A stretch of 28,816 nucleotides of DNA from CAG-791 sp963629395 (GCA_963629395.1 CAVGIV010000030.1:1-28816), one strand, 5' to 3'. Positions 15,784-24,202 are shown, numbered from the stretch's first letter. Notes: generated by a model not told the origin, from the letters alone. Made by a program: numbers and translations.

Positions 15784-17444
15784 ACAAAGAAATCAGCACA
15801 GAAAATTGGAGAAAAACGCGCAGGAAGCATTGCGCGGCGGTGAGAAAACGGCGCCTTTTGCCGGCGCTCCTGGCAGGAGTGTTGACGATGTCTACTGTTT
15901 CCCTTACAGGGTGCCACGGCTTGCAGGGGAAGGCGGCATTTACTGTGCCGGAGACCTTCGACGAGACGGAGCAGTACGAAATATCCTTCTGGGCCAAAAA
16001 CGACACCAACAAGAACCAGACAGCGGTGTACCAGAAGGCCATTGAGGATTTTGAAGCGCTGTACCCGAACATTACGGTCAATCTGAAGCTGTATACGGAT
16101 TACACGAAAATCTACAACGACGTCATTACGAACATATCGACGGATACAACGCCGAATGTCTGCATTACGTATCCGGATCACATTGCAACCTACATGACAG
16201 GGGCCAATGAGGTCGCCTGCCTGGATGACCTTTTTGATGACCCCAGATACGGCTTTGGAGGAAGTGAGCTTCGATACGACGGGCCGACAAGGGACGAGAT
16301 GATTCCGCAGTTTCTGGAGGAGTGCGAGATTCAGGACGGCCACTACGCGATCCCGTTCATGCGCTCGACAGAGGCGGTGTATGTCAATGAAGACATGGTG
16401 AAGGCACTTGGCTATGAGGTTCCGGATGTGATCACGTGGGATTTCATGTTCGAGGTGGCGGAAAAGGCCATGGAAAAGAATGCAGACGGAACCTATAAAA
16501 TCAATGGTCAGAACGTATTGATCCCGATCATATATAAATCCACAGACAATATGATGATTCAGTGGCTTACGCAGAAGGGCGGGAGCTACGTGTCAGAGGA
16601 CGGAGAGATTACGCTGTTCGATGAGGATACGACAGAAATTCTGGAAACCGTGGCAGAGCATGCGGCTACCGGTGCCTTTTCCACCTTCAAAATATCGAGC
16701 TATCCGGCCAATTTTCTGAACGCAGGACAGTGCATCTTTGCCATTGATTCGACGGCCGGTGCTACCTGGATGGGAACCGATGCGCCCTTGTCAGACATCA
16801 GTGAGGATGCGCTGCAGCAGTTCACAACGAAGGTCTGCATGGTTCCGCAGGTGGACCCGGAGAACCCGAAGATGATCTCCCAGGGACCGTCCATATGTAT
16901 CTTTAACAAGTCCGATTCACAGGAGGTGCTGGCCTCCTGGCTGTTCGCACAGTACCTTCTGACCAATGAGGTACAGCTTGGATATTCGCAGACGGAAGGC
17001 TATGTGCCGGTTACATCAAAGGCACAAGGCAGTGCGGAGTATCAGGAGTATCTTTCAAGACGCGGAGAGGACGATGCACATTATTCTGTTAAGATCGATG
17101 CGGTCAGGCTCCTTCTGGATAATGTGGATTCGACCTTTACGGCACCGGTTTTCAACGGCTCTGCATCCCTCCGGCTGGCGTCAGGGGCGCTGATCGAGTC
17201 TGTGACCAAATCGGTCCGCAGGCATCAGACGGTGGATGATGCCTACATTGCGTCGCTGTATGAGGACACCGCGAGTATGTACAAGCTGGATCAGATTACG
17301 GCTTCCGGAACCGGCGGGCAGCAGGAGCTGGGACCGCTGCCTGCCGGTGCGAAGGCGCTTTTGGGGACGCTGGCGGCGGCCTGGATCGGAATTGCTGCAG
17401 CGGCCTTGGTGCGAAGGAGACAGAAAAAGTCTTTTACTTTGTGA
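15780..17444 (+). CDS. solute-binding lipoprotein with C-terminal membrane anchor (UgpB-like)
   Basis: This is a 554-aa family 1 extracellular solute-binding protein, longer than the usual 420-450. A basic N-terminus (residues 11-25) leads into a lipoprotein signal ending in L-T-G-C with Cys45 as lipid anchor. The binding fold spans about residues 60-500 (FWAKNDTNKN start, YAIPFMRSTEAVYVNEDMV, GYVPVTSKA). The C-terminus carries a second hydrophobic helix (about 527-546, LLGTLAAAWIGIAAAALV) followed by RRRQKK. It would therefore be held to the membrane at both ends. The start overlaps the permease stop, and GGAGG lies upstream. The ligand is unknown; UgpB-like similarity is by eye only. Confidence 0.88.
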   Translation: MNKEISTENWRKTRRKHCAAVRKRRLLPALLAGVLTMSTVSLTGCHGLQGKAAFTVPETFDETEQYEISFWAKNDTNKNQTAVYQKAIEDFEALYPNITVNLKLYTDYTKIYNDVITNISTDTTPNVCITYPDHIATYMTGANEVACLDDLFDDPRYGFGGSELRYDGPTRDEMIPQFLEECEIQDGHYAIPFMRSTEAVYVNEDMVKALGYEVPDVITWDFMFEVAEKAMEKNADGTYKINGQNVLIPIIYKSTDNMMIQWLTQKGGSYVSEDGEITLFDEDTTEILETVAEHAATGAFSTFKISSYPANFLNAGQCIFAIDSTAGATWMGTDAPLSDISEDALQQFTTKVCMVPQVDPENPKMISQGPSICIFNKSDSQEVLASWLFAQYLLTNEVQLGYSQTEGYVPVTSKAQGSAEYQEYLSRRGEDDAHYSVKIDAVRLLLDNVDSTFTAPVFNGSASLRLASGALIESVTKSVRRHQTVDDAYIASLYEDTASMYKLDQITASGTGGQQELGPLPAGAKALLGTLAAAWIGIAAAALVRRRQKKSFTL

Positions 17445-17576
17445 AAAAAGGTGGTATAAGAACCTTTGGAACTGCACCGGAAAGTAGCCGGCGTGCGGGA
17501 CCCGGGGTGACGCGTCTTCTGCGCTGCTGTGTGGCGCTCCGAATAGCAAAAGCGGCGCGGAAAAGAGGAATCTATT

Positions 17577-18437
17577 ATGAAGAAGAAACTGGCAACCGTA
17601 CTGGCAGCTGCAATGGCTGTTACACTCGCAGGCTGCGGAGCATCGTCCTCCGATACTGCTGCAAGCGAGGCTGTTACAGAGGCAGCAGCTGAGAGCACAG
17701 AGGCCGCAGAGGAGGCATCCACGGAGGCTGCTGAGGAGAGCACCGAAGCCGCAGAGGATACTGCTGCAGATGAGAAGTCCGAGGGTGTTATGACCTATGA
17801 GGAGTATCTGGCTGCGGATGTTGATTCCGAGGTTACAATCGAGACCTACATCCAGGCCAAGCAGGGCTGGTGGGAGAACGAAGGCGTCGGCGTTGCTACG
17901 TTCTACACACAGGATCAGGACGGCGGTTATTTCCTGTACAATCTTCCGTGCTCGGAGGAGGATTACAATGATGTGCTGACCGTTGGCACGAAGATTAAGG
18001 TCACCGGTTACAAGGCGGAGTGGTCCGGAGAGGTTGAGATTATAGACGGAACCTACGAGGTTGAGGACGGAACCTATGTGGCAGAGCCGGCTGATGTGAC
18101 GGACAAGCTGGGCACAGACGATCTGGAAGCATACATGAACCAGGCGGTTTCCATGAAGGGCCTGACTGTGGCAGCCAGCACGGATGCCAGCGGCAACGAG
18201 GCAGCGTATCTGTACAACTATGACGGCTCCGGCACGCAGGGAGATGACCTGTACTTCAACGTGACTGCAGGTGATGCTACCTATACCTTTACTGTTGAGT
18301 CGTACCTGTGCGACAAGGACAGCGATGTGTACAAGGCAGTAGAAGGACTGAATGTTGGTGATACCATCGACGTTGAGGGCTTCCTGTACTGGTATGAGGG
18401 TGCACAGCCGCACGTGACATCGGTTACGGTTGAGTAA
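17577..18437 (+). CDS. lipoprotein with two OB-fold-like modules, function unknown
   Basis: This is a 286-aa secreted lipoprotein. The signal peptide ends in L-A-G-C with Cys20, followed by a low-complexity acidic linker to about residue 65 built on repeats of the type EESTEAAE. Two beta-rich modules follow (about 70-160 and 165-286). Each has a VTIETYIQAKQG- or VSMKGLTVAAS-type strand, a long variable stretch and a closing VGTKIKVTGY or VGDTIDVEGF strand, the pattern of OB-fold-like extracellular modules. GAGG precedes the ATG. It lies 132 nt after the binding-protein gene and is probably cotranscribed with it. No enzyme motif is seen; a ligand- or wall-binding accessory role is inference. 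Confidence 0.75.
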   Translation: MKKKLATVLAAAMAVTLAGCGASSSDTAASEAVTEAAAESTEAAEEASTEAAEESTEAAEDTAADEKSEGVMTYEEYLAADVDSEVTIETYIQAKQGWWENEGVGVATFYTQDQDGGYFLYNLPCSEEDYNDVLTVGTKIKVTGYKAEWSGEVEIIDGTYEVEDGTYVAEPADVTDKLGTDDLEAYMNQAVSMKGLTVAASTDASGNEAAYLYNYDGSGTQGDDLYFNVTAGDATYTFTVESYLCDKDSDVYKAVEGLNVGDTIDVEGFLYWYEGAQPHVTSVTVE

Positions 18438-18491
18438 AGCGGGATAAAACTTTACGGTGTCTTCGTTATAACAGATGAAAGGAGCATAGAC

Positions 18492-18917
18492 ATGAGTTTT
18501 CAGACAGTAATTTCATCCGACAATGCACCGAAGGCAATCGGACCGTATTCACCGGCCCTTTGCGTCAACGGCCTCGTGCTGATTTCCGGGCAGATTCCGG
18601 TAAATCCGGCAACCGGTGAGATTGAGGCACAGGATATCGAGGGGCAGACGCACCAGAGCCTGAAGAACATTGCTGCGCTGCTGAAGGAGGCAGAGCTTGA
18701 CTTTAGCAACGTCATCAAGACGACCGTGTTCCTTGCAGACATGAGCGATTTTGCAGCAATGAACAAGGTGTATGCCGAGTACTTCAAGGAGCCGTATCCG
18801 ACGAGATCCTGCGTGCAGGTCGGTGCGCTTCCCAAGGGAGCGAAGGTTGAGATCGAGGTAATGTGCACCAGAGGCACACTTCCTTATGAACAGGAGACCT
18901 GCGGCTGCCAGAGATAG
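18492..18917 (+). CDS. ridA: RidA/YjgF family 2-iminobutanoate/2-iminopropanoate deaminase
   Basis: This is a 141-aa member of the RidA family, which hydrolyses reactive enamine/imine intermediates made by PLP enzymes. The catalytic Arg105 (PTRSCVQVGALPKGA) and Glu120 fall at exactly the canonical positions, and the APKAIGPYSPA start and SGQIPV motif are typical. It acts in the cytoplasm as a trimer. The C-terminal tail of about 15 residues, ending ETCGCQR, is longer than usual and contains a C-G-C pair. AAAGGAG precedes the ATG. It is the last gene before a strong terminator. Confidence 0.95.
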   Translation: MSFQTVISSDNAPKAIGPYSPALCVNGLVLISGQIPVNPATGEIEAQDIEGQTHQSLKNIAALLKEAELDFSNVIKTTVFLADMSDFAAMNKVYAEYFKEPYPTRSCVQVGALPKGAKVEIEVMCTRGTLPYEQETCGCQR

Positions 18918-18936
18918 TTCGGCGCTGAACAGATAC

Positions 18937-18974
18937 AAAAGAGCCATTCCCGTGATGCGGGGATGGCTCTTTTT
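18937..18974. terminator. bidirectional intrinsic terminator
   Basis: AAAAGAGCCAT and ATGGCTCTTTTT form the outer stem around the CCC/GGG pairs, giving a GC-rich hairpin flanked by A and T tracts. It ends the ridA transcript rightward and can also end the leftward kdpE-like transcript. Confidence 0.9.
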
Positions 18975-19074
18975 CGTAGGTGTGAGAACGCCGCATGGGC
19001 AAAAGGAAAGCTGCGCAGCGGCGGTTTTGCGAAGGGACTCGGAATAGGGTAGCGTGAGGAATAGCTATGTGTTC

Positions 19075-19779
19075 TCAGTCCGCCTCCCGCAGCCGATATC
19101 CGACGCCGGCCTCTGTGAAAATATATTCCGGCTCGGCCGGGTTCTTCTCAATTTTACGGCGAATATTCGCCATGTTGACACGGAGAATTTTGTTGTCGGA
19201 CTTCATATTGGGACCCCAGATCTCCTGCATGATGGAATCGTAGGTAATGACGCGGCCGGCATACTTGGCCAATATGGTGACTATGCGGTATTCGTTCTGC
19301 GTTAAATGCACATCCTCGCCGCCGACGAGAACCCTATGCTTGGAGAAATCAATGCATAGATCACCGCTTTTAAACAGCTCGCTTCCGGAAAGTGCGCCTT
19401 GCCCCACGGTGTGCGCGTGCCGGAGGGCGGTACGGATTCTGGCCAGGAGCTCGGATGTACCGAAAGGCTTGGTGATATAGTCGTCAGCACCGAGGTCGAA
19501 GGCCTGGACCTTATCCGTTTCGTGGTCTCTGGCCGATACGATCAGAATGGGCATGGTGGACCAGCTGCGGATCTGGCGAATAATATCCACGCCGTCCATG
19601 TCCGGCAGGCCAAGGTCCAGAATCAGAAGATCCGGACACTGAGAGGCGGCAATGCTGAGAGCCTCGGCTCCTGTTCTGGCAATAAAGACCTCGTAATTGT
19701 TGGCGCGCAGAACGGCCTTCATAAGATTAATGATGCTGTTGTCATCCTCAATGATCAGAATGCTGTCACGAATCTGCAT
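19075..19779 (-). CDS. KdpE-like OmpR/PhoB-family response regulator
   Basis: This is a 234-aa two-component regulator. The receiver domain (residues 1-118) has the acidic pair D12/D13, phosphoacceptor D55 (LLILDLGLP), the S/T switch in LIVSARD, and the conserved Lys in DYITKPFG. A winged-helix DNA-binding domain follows (about 135-232), ending VGYRL as in OmpR/KdpE proteins. GGAGGC lies 6 nt before the ATG. It is downstream of the KdpD-like kinase. No potassium transporter gene is in the window, so its target may be something else, such as the adjacent cstA region. Confidence 0.9.
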   Translation of the reverse strand: MQIRDSILIIEDDNSIINLMKAVLRANNYEVFIARTGAEALSIAASQCPDLLILDLGLPDMDGVDIIRQIRSWSTMPILIVSARDHETDKVQAFDLGADDYITKPFGTSELLARIRTALRHAHTVGQGALSGSELFKSGDLCIDFSKHRVLVGGEDVHLTQNEYRIVTILAKYAGRVITYDSIMQEIWGPNMKSDNKILRVNMANIRRKIEKNPAEPEYIFTEAGVGYRLREAD

Positions 19780-19845
19780 AAGCTGCCTCCGATGTAGTTA
19801 CCATAACTCGAATGATGGCTTTAAAAATCGATGTACTAACATACG

Positions 19846-20958
19846 TCAGTCGATGCTCCCATAATCCTCCGCCGCCAGCGGCAGAGAAAACCATACCCTG
19901 GCACCGCCCTGTGGAAGGTTATCGGCACTCATGGTGCCGTCGTGCGCCCGCACAATAGACATACAGACAGAAAGCCCGATCTGCATGTGATGCGAGGAAT
20001 CCGTATCCTTATAGTGAAGCGAAAGTGTTCCGTCGAACATATGCGGGAGCGTCTGCGGTGATATCCCGACACCGTCATCCTCTACGGAGAATACGGCGCT
20101 GCGCCCCTCCCGGCTGACTCTTATCACGATCTGAGTGGTTTTCTCTCCATGCATAACCGAGTTGTCCATGAGATTCTGCAGAACCTGCTCGATCAGAATG
20201 GGATCCATCGGAACGATCAGAACCTCATCCGGGATGCGTACGGCCACAGCAATGCCAGGACTGTGCTTCTTGAATTTCTGGACGGCACTGCTGACAATTT
20301 CCTCTGCCAGCTCTTCGGATTTGGAGATTTTGGCATCGCCGCTCATTCTGGTAATGGAGAGAATATTTTCAACGATACGATTCAGCCACTGCGCTTCCGT
20401 GCGGATATCACCGGTAAGCGTCTTTTTCTGATCATCATCCAGAGAATCGTAGTTGTCCAGGATGGCAGACGCGGACCCGACAATGGAGGTGAGCGGTGTT
20501 CGGATGTCGTGCGAAACCGAGCGAAGGAGATTGGCTCGCATTTGTTCCCGCTCCATATGAAGCCGCATTTGCTCCTGCTGCTTGATCTGCGTGGTAAGGG
20601 CACTGACGATCACAGCTACAGTCAGCATAACGGCAAAGGTCAGAGGATAACCGGTGATTGTGAAATCAAGCTGCAGATACGGGTAGGTAAAAATACAGTT
20701 CACGCCGATCACGGCAACAAAAGAGGCAACAATCCCATACCAGTAGCCATCAGTGAAGCGGGAGATAATGACAACCGCCAGAACGAAAATCAGCGGGACA
20801 TGCGAATCAGTAGATACGAACAGACGAAACACCGCGCAGATTGCACTGGTCAGGGCCAGCACAAGCGCGGTGAAAAAAAGATTGCGGAGCACAGCGCGTG
20901 CCTTGGATGATGCGTTGGCACCGGACCTTGCCGGTGTATGCAAATGTTCAGAGGTCAT
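19846..20958 (-). CDS. short KdpD-like sensor histidine kinase
   Basis: This is a 370-aa membrane kinase. Four membrane helices (about residues 26-125) form a DUF4118-like KdpD sensor block. The H-box SVSHDIRTPL is near residue 150, the N-box QNLMDNSVMHG follows, and the G1 box is VEDDGVGIS; the G2 box (IGLSVCMSIV) is less conserved. Canonical KdpD is about 900 aa with N-terminal KdpD, universal-stress and GAF-like domains; these are absent, and no open continuation exists upstream. ATG at 20958 has AGGAGG upstream. It should sense a membrane or ionic signal and phosphorylate the KdpE-like partner encoded 66 nt downstream. Confidence 0.88.
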   Translation of the reverse strand: MTSEHLHTPARSGANASSKARAVLRNLFFTALVLALTSAICAVFRLFVSTDSHVPLIFVLAVVIISRFTDGYWYGIVASFVAVIGVNCIFTYPYLQLDFTITGYPLTFAVMLTVAVIVSALTTQIKQQEQMRLHMEREQMRANLLRSVSHDIRTPLTSIVGSASAILDNYDSLDDDQKKTLTGDIRTEAQWLNRIVENILSITRMSGDAKISKSEELAEEIVSSAVQKFKKHSPGIAVAVRIPDEVLIVPMDPILIEQVLQNLMDNSVMHGEKTTQIVIRVSREGRSAVFSVEDDGVGISPQTLPHMFDGTLSLHYKDTDSSHHMQIGLSVCMSIVRAHDGTMSADNLPQGGARVWFSLPLAAEDYGSID

Positions 20959-21035
20959 ATCGAAGCTTCCTCCTGTTGTTCCGGGAAAGAGACAAGGCGC
21001 GAGAGCTTCTAAATCAGCTGAACATGTACGATGGA

Positions 21036-21176
21036 TCAGAAGATCGGCTCTCCGGTTTTGGCCTTGTGCATAATCTTCCATACAAAGTAAACAGGAAGAC
21101 CAATGACAACATACATGGTTGCGGCTACACCCAGAACGGTTTCCAGAATAATCATCAACAGAATAAGAAGATTCAT
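21036..21176 (-). CDS. 46-aa single-pass membrane peptide
   Basis: This short gene encodes a 46-aa protein. It is hydrophobic from residue 2 to about 33, with a basic tail (KIMHKAKTGEPIF). The ATG at 21176 has GGAGGG 8 nt upstream and is the first gene behind the extended -10 promoter at 21241-21249, ahead of the short KdpD-like kinase. No family is recognised. Its place is reminiscent of KdpF-type peptides or a kinase modulator, but similarity is not shown. Confidence 0.75.
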   Translation of the reverse strand: MNLLILLMIILETVLGVAATMYVVIGLPVYFVWKIMHKAKTGEPIF

Positions 21177-21240
21177 CGTGCAATTCCCTCCATAAAAAGT
21201 AATATCGAGAGAATAACACTGTGAATTTGGCATCGCTACG

Positions 21241-21249
21241 ATTATACCA
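21241..21249 (-). promoter_or_regulatory. extended -10 promoter of the membrane-peptide/kinase/regulator unit
   Basis: On the minus strand TGGTATAAT is a perfect extended -10 element (TGnTATAAT). No clear -35 is seen. Transcription would start near 21234, giving a leader of about 58 nt to the ATG at 21176. Confidence 0.65.
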
Positions 21250-21412
21250 GAGGCTTAACGGGGACTTGGCGACGGCACAGCTTTTCTTAGCGAAACCGTA
21301 GCGGCGGAGCGGCGTCTGAAGGCCGGTACCGGCTGCGGGTGTTACAATTCTGACAAGATTTCGCGAAAGTGCGAGACGTTTTATGAAAAATGACTAAAAT
21401 AATTCTAAAAAA

Positions 21413-21445
21413 TTGGAAACCAGTTTTCAAAAAGCGTGCTATTAT
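21413..21445 (+). promoter_or_regulatory. palindrome and extended -10 promoter before the unknown membrane protein
   Basis: TTGGAAAC-CA-GTTTTCAA (21413-21430) is an 18-bp inverted repeat with one mismatch pair, placed in the -35 region. TGCTATTAT (21437-21445) is an extended -10. The palindrome is a good operator candidate for the divergently encoded KdpE-like regulator or another factor. Confidence 0.5.
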
Positions 21446-21488
21446 GTATGAGATTTCTATATGACTTACGAAGGATAGACGATTTGAT

Positions 21489-22490
21489 ATGAGTATAGCT
21501 AAGCCGCTGAGCCAGGTCGTTCTGGATCCGGAAGAGATCAAGGCGGATCGCAAAAGGGCTCGCCGATACGATCAGTGCGGACTGGGCGAGAAGGCAATCT
21601 ATATGGGGAGCACGATGCACCCGCGGAGATTCTACATTCCGTATTCGCAGGTGACCAACGTCTTCAAACGGGTTGGGATGAGCAGTCCGGATGGAAAGGG
21701 CTTCCTGGCACCGGTCCTGTTCATTGTGGTTCGCTACGATGAAGGGAAAGAGCAGACCTGCTCCTTCCGGTATCTCCAGGATGCGGACAAGATGCTGGAT
21801 GATCTGGAGAAGAACCATCCGGAAATCAGTATTCTGTCTCCGGAGGGAATCCGCCGGCAGAAGGAACGCGAGGAGACAGAGGCGAGGGCGCTGTCCAATG
21901 ATCTTTCGGACACTGCACGGCACAGCCGCAAGGTTCTCGAGGATGCCCGGTGGGAGGTGCACAAGCGTCCCGCAGTCTATGAGCAGCTGGCCGGCATGGC
22001 TAAGCTCAAACGGCATGCGGACCTGATGAAGCCGTGGATTCGCTATGTGGCGCTTGGAATGCTCGTCGGCGGAGCGGTGACAGCACTGGCCGGCATTGCG
22101 GTGATGGCAGGCGGCAATAAGAACGTAGGTGCCGTGGTTTCGCTGGTCGGCGTTATGCTTGTTTTCCTGGCGATCAACAGTAAGGGGCTTCCGAGCAAGC
22201 TGACGAACAAGAAGCTGCGCGATAAAGAATACGAGGCGTCCGTGGAGGCGATGAAGCGCTCACTGAAGCATTTGAGCGCATTCCCGATTCCGTACTGTTA
22301 CGCACATCCGTATACCTTTGACCGAATGATCCGCATTCTGCAGGAGCAGAGGGCAGAGACGGTTGAGGATGCGCTGTCGGTGCTGAAGGCAGATCTGAAG
22401 GCGATGGATTCGTCGGTGGTTCTGTCCAAAGACGACTACCGCCAGGTGGTCGCCATTAAACCCTTGTTTACTGTACAGGACTACAGATAA
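21489..22490 (+). CDS. unknown two-helix membrane protein with PH-like N-terminal region
   Basis: This is a 333-aa protein of no recognised family. The N-terminal 110 residues have alternating strands (AIYMGSTM, FYIPYSQVTNVF, LFIVVRYD) that recall a bacterial PH-like domain. A charged, probably coiled segment follows (about 115-175), then two membrane helices (about 183-208 and 213-233) and a cytoplasmic tail rich in helices. The ribosome site (AAGGA, about 13 nt upstream) is weak. It precedes cstA by 90 nt in the same direction and is divergent from the kinase unit, so it may be an accessory to either. Confidence 0.7.
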   Translation: MSIAKPLSQVVLDPEEIKADRKRARRYDQCGLGEKAIYMGSTMHPRRFYIPYSQVTNVFKRVGMSSPDGKGFLAPVLFIVVRYDEGKEQTCSFRYLQDADKMLDDLEKNHPEISILSPEGIRRQKEREETEARALSNDLSDTARHSRKVLEDARWEVHKRPAVYEQLAGMAKLKRHADLMKPWIRYVALGMLVGGAVTALAGIAVMAGGNKNVGAVVSLVGVMLVFLAINSKGLPSKLTNKKLRDKEYEASVEAMKRSLKHLSAFPIPYCYAHPYTFDRMIRILQEQRAETVEDALSVLKADLKAMDSSVVLSKDDYRQVVAIKPLFTVQDYR

Positions 22491-22535
22491 GGCCAATGTC
22501 TGCAGATCCTGTTGGTAATACTTTTTATGTGTGAT

Positions 22536-22568
22536 TTGGTCGCAGGTACCCAAACAGTTTGTGACCAA
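22536..22568 (+). repeat. inverted repeat in the cstA leader
   Basis: TTGGTC (22536-22541) and GACCAA (22563-22568) flank a 21-nt loop and end 2 nt before the AGGAGGAG ribosome site of cstA. It could form a leader hairpin or be a split operator; the 6-bp stem is short, so significance is modest. Confidence 0.35.
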
Positions 22569-22580
22569 GAAGGAGGAGAT

Positions 22581-24134
22581 ATGGCAACATTTTTAATTGG
22601 CCTCGTGATTCTTATCGGCGGCGGACTGCTGTACGGCAAGCTTTGCGAGAATGTCTTCGGACCGGATGACCGCGAGACACCTGCTTATGCCAAGCAGGAC
22701 GGCGTGGACTATGTCCCGATGAAGACATGGAAGAACAGCTTGATCAACCTGCTGAACATCGCAGGAACCGGCCCGATTCTCGGACCCATTCAGGGTATCC
22801 TGTTCGGACCTATTGCATTCCTTGCAATCCCGATCGGCAACATCATCGGCGGTTCCATGCATGACTATTTCAGCGGCATGATCTGCACACGTGACGGCGG
22901 CACACAGATGCCTGATTTCGTAAAGAACTACACCAACAAGGTTGTGTATGTTCTGTATGACATCTTCATCTGCATCCTGCTGCTCCTGGTCGGCGCAGTA
23001 TTCATCTACACTCCCGGTGATATCGCAGCCACACAGGTATTCGGCTTCGGCGGCACACCGCAGGAGGCGTCCACATGGATTATCTACACGGTTATCTTTG
23101 TGTACTACCTGATCGCTACAGTATTCCCGATCGATAAGATCATCGGACGCGTATATCCGATCTTCGGTCTGATCCTGGTATTCTCTGCACTCGGCATTTT
23201 CATTGCCATCTTTGCAAAGGGATATCCGCTGATCAACCTTTGGGACAACTGGAACACCGTTGGTGTATTCGCAGCAGACGGCGGCTTTGATTTCGGCGGC
23301 TACTTTGGCTCCAGCCCGTTTGCAGCAGACGGCAATCACTTCCTGCCGATCTTCTTTGTAACAGTAGCCTGCGGTATCCTTTCCGGCTTCCACAGCACAC
23401 AGACCGCTCTGGTTTCCCGTACCATGGAATCCGAGAAGAACGGCCGCATGACATTCTACAACATGATGGTTGTAGAGGGCTTCATTGCAATGTGCTGGGC
23501 AGCAGGAACAATGGCTATGATCAACATGGGTGCAACCGCTGGCGGCGTTACCATGGTTGACGGTGCCTTCAACGTTCTGAAGGATGGCGAGCTTACGGCC
23601 GTTTCTGCAACCTCCGTTGTCGGCGTTCTGTGCAAGAACGCACTGGGCTCTGTTGGCGGCGTCATCGCCCTGATCGGCGTTATCGTGCTTCCGATCACCT
23701 CCGGTGATACGGCACTTCGTGCACTTCGTCTGACACTGTCCGATTCCCTGCACATCAAGCAGGAGAACAACAAGCAGCGCATCGGTCTTGCTGTACCGGT
23801 ATTCGTACTGGTATACCTGATCCTGATCTGGGCAAAGTTTGATTCCAACGGCTTCAACACACTGTGGAGATACTTCGCATGGTCCAACCAGATGATCTCT
23901 CTGTTCGCTCTGGCTTGCGTTGCAACCTGGATGTATAAGACTGGCAAGGTGAAGTATGTATGGATGCCGCTGATCCCTGCAGCATTCTATGCATTTGTAA
24001 CCTGCACCTTCATCATGAGCCAGAAGATTGGCTTCAGCCTTCCCTGGAACATTTCCTACATCATTGGTGTAGTATTCGCCGTATTCTATGTTATCATCGT
24101 AATCATGAACGGCAAAAAGAAGGCAGCAGCCTAA
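22581..24134 (+). CDS. cstA: CstA-family carbon-starvation peptide/pyruvate transporter
   Basis: This is a 517-aa polytopic membrane protein of the CstA (BtsT/CstA) family, which imports pyruvate or peptides. The family core is clear: the ETPAYAKQDGVDYVPM region, NIAGTGPILGPIQG, GNIIGGSMHDYFSGM, then HSTQTALVSRTM and SGDTALRALRL. It is the shorter Firmicute form, against about 700 aa for E. coli CstA. ATG at 22581 has AGGAGGAG close upstream; the upstream in-frame ATG at 22512 lacks a ribosome site. The usual small YbdD/YjiX partner is not present. A terminator follows. The neighbouring short KdpDE-like pair is a candidate regulator. Confidence 0.93.
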   Translation: MATFLIGLVILIGGGLLYGKLCENVFGPDDRETPAYAKQDGVDYVPMKTWKNSLINLLNIAGTGPILGPIQGILFGPIAFLAIPIGNIIGGSMHDYFSGMICTRDGGTQMPDFVKNYTNKVVYVLYDIFICILLLLVGAVFIYTPGDIAATQVFGFGGTPQEASTWIIYTVIFVYYLIATVFPIDKIIGRVYPIFGLILVFSALGIFIAIFAKGYPLINLWDNWNTVGVFAADGGFDFGGYFGSSPFAADGNHFLPIFFVTVACGILSGFHSTQTALVSRTMESEKNGRMTFYNMMVVEGFIAMCWAAGTMAMINMGATAGGVTMVDGAFNVLKDGELTAVSATSVVGVLCKNALGSVGGVIALIGVIVLPITSGDTALRALRLTLSDSLHIKQENNKQRIGLAVPVFVLVYLILIWAKFDSNGFNTLWRYFAWSNQMISLFALACVATWMYKTGKVKYVWMPLIPAAFYAFVTCTFIMSQKIGFSLPWNISYIIGVVFAVFYVIIVIMNGKKKAAA

Positions 24135-24202
24135 AAAAGGGATATTCCATGGGGATTGGTCAGGCTGTGCCCTCATGGAGAATAAGCAGTAGCAACATAA
24201 AA

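Noticed and set aside
17445..17576. A small gene between the binding protein and the two-module lipoprotein.
   Set aside because: Open frames here overlap both neighbours, are Arg-rich without hydrophobic structure and lack a ribosome site.
20959..21219. Extension of the KdpD-like kinase back to 21219, possibly holding remnants of the full KdpD N-terminus.
   Set aside because: The residues resemble no KdpD domain and overlap the 46-aa peptide gene; ATG at 20958 has AGGAGG upstream.
22593..24176. A 527-codon open frame antisense to cstA, and similar long antisense frames at 13578-14918 and 5488-6450.
   Set aside because: They mirror strongly conserved genes on the other strand, are rich in Cys/His/Arg or low-complexity composition, and have no domain or suitable ribosome site.
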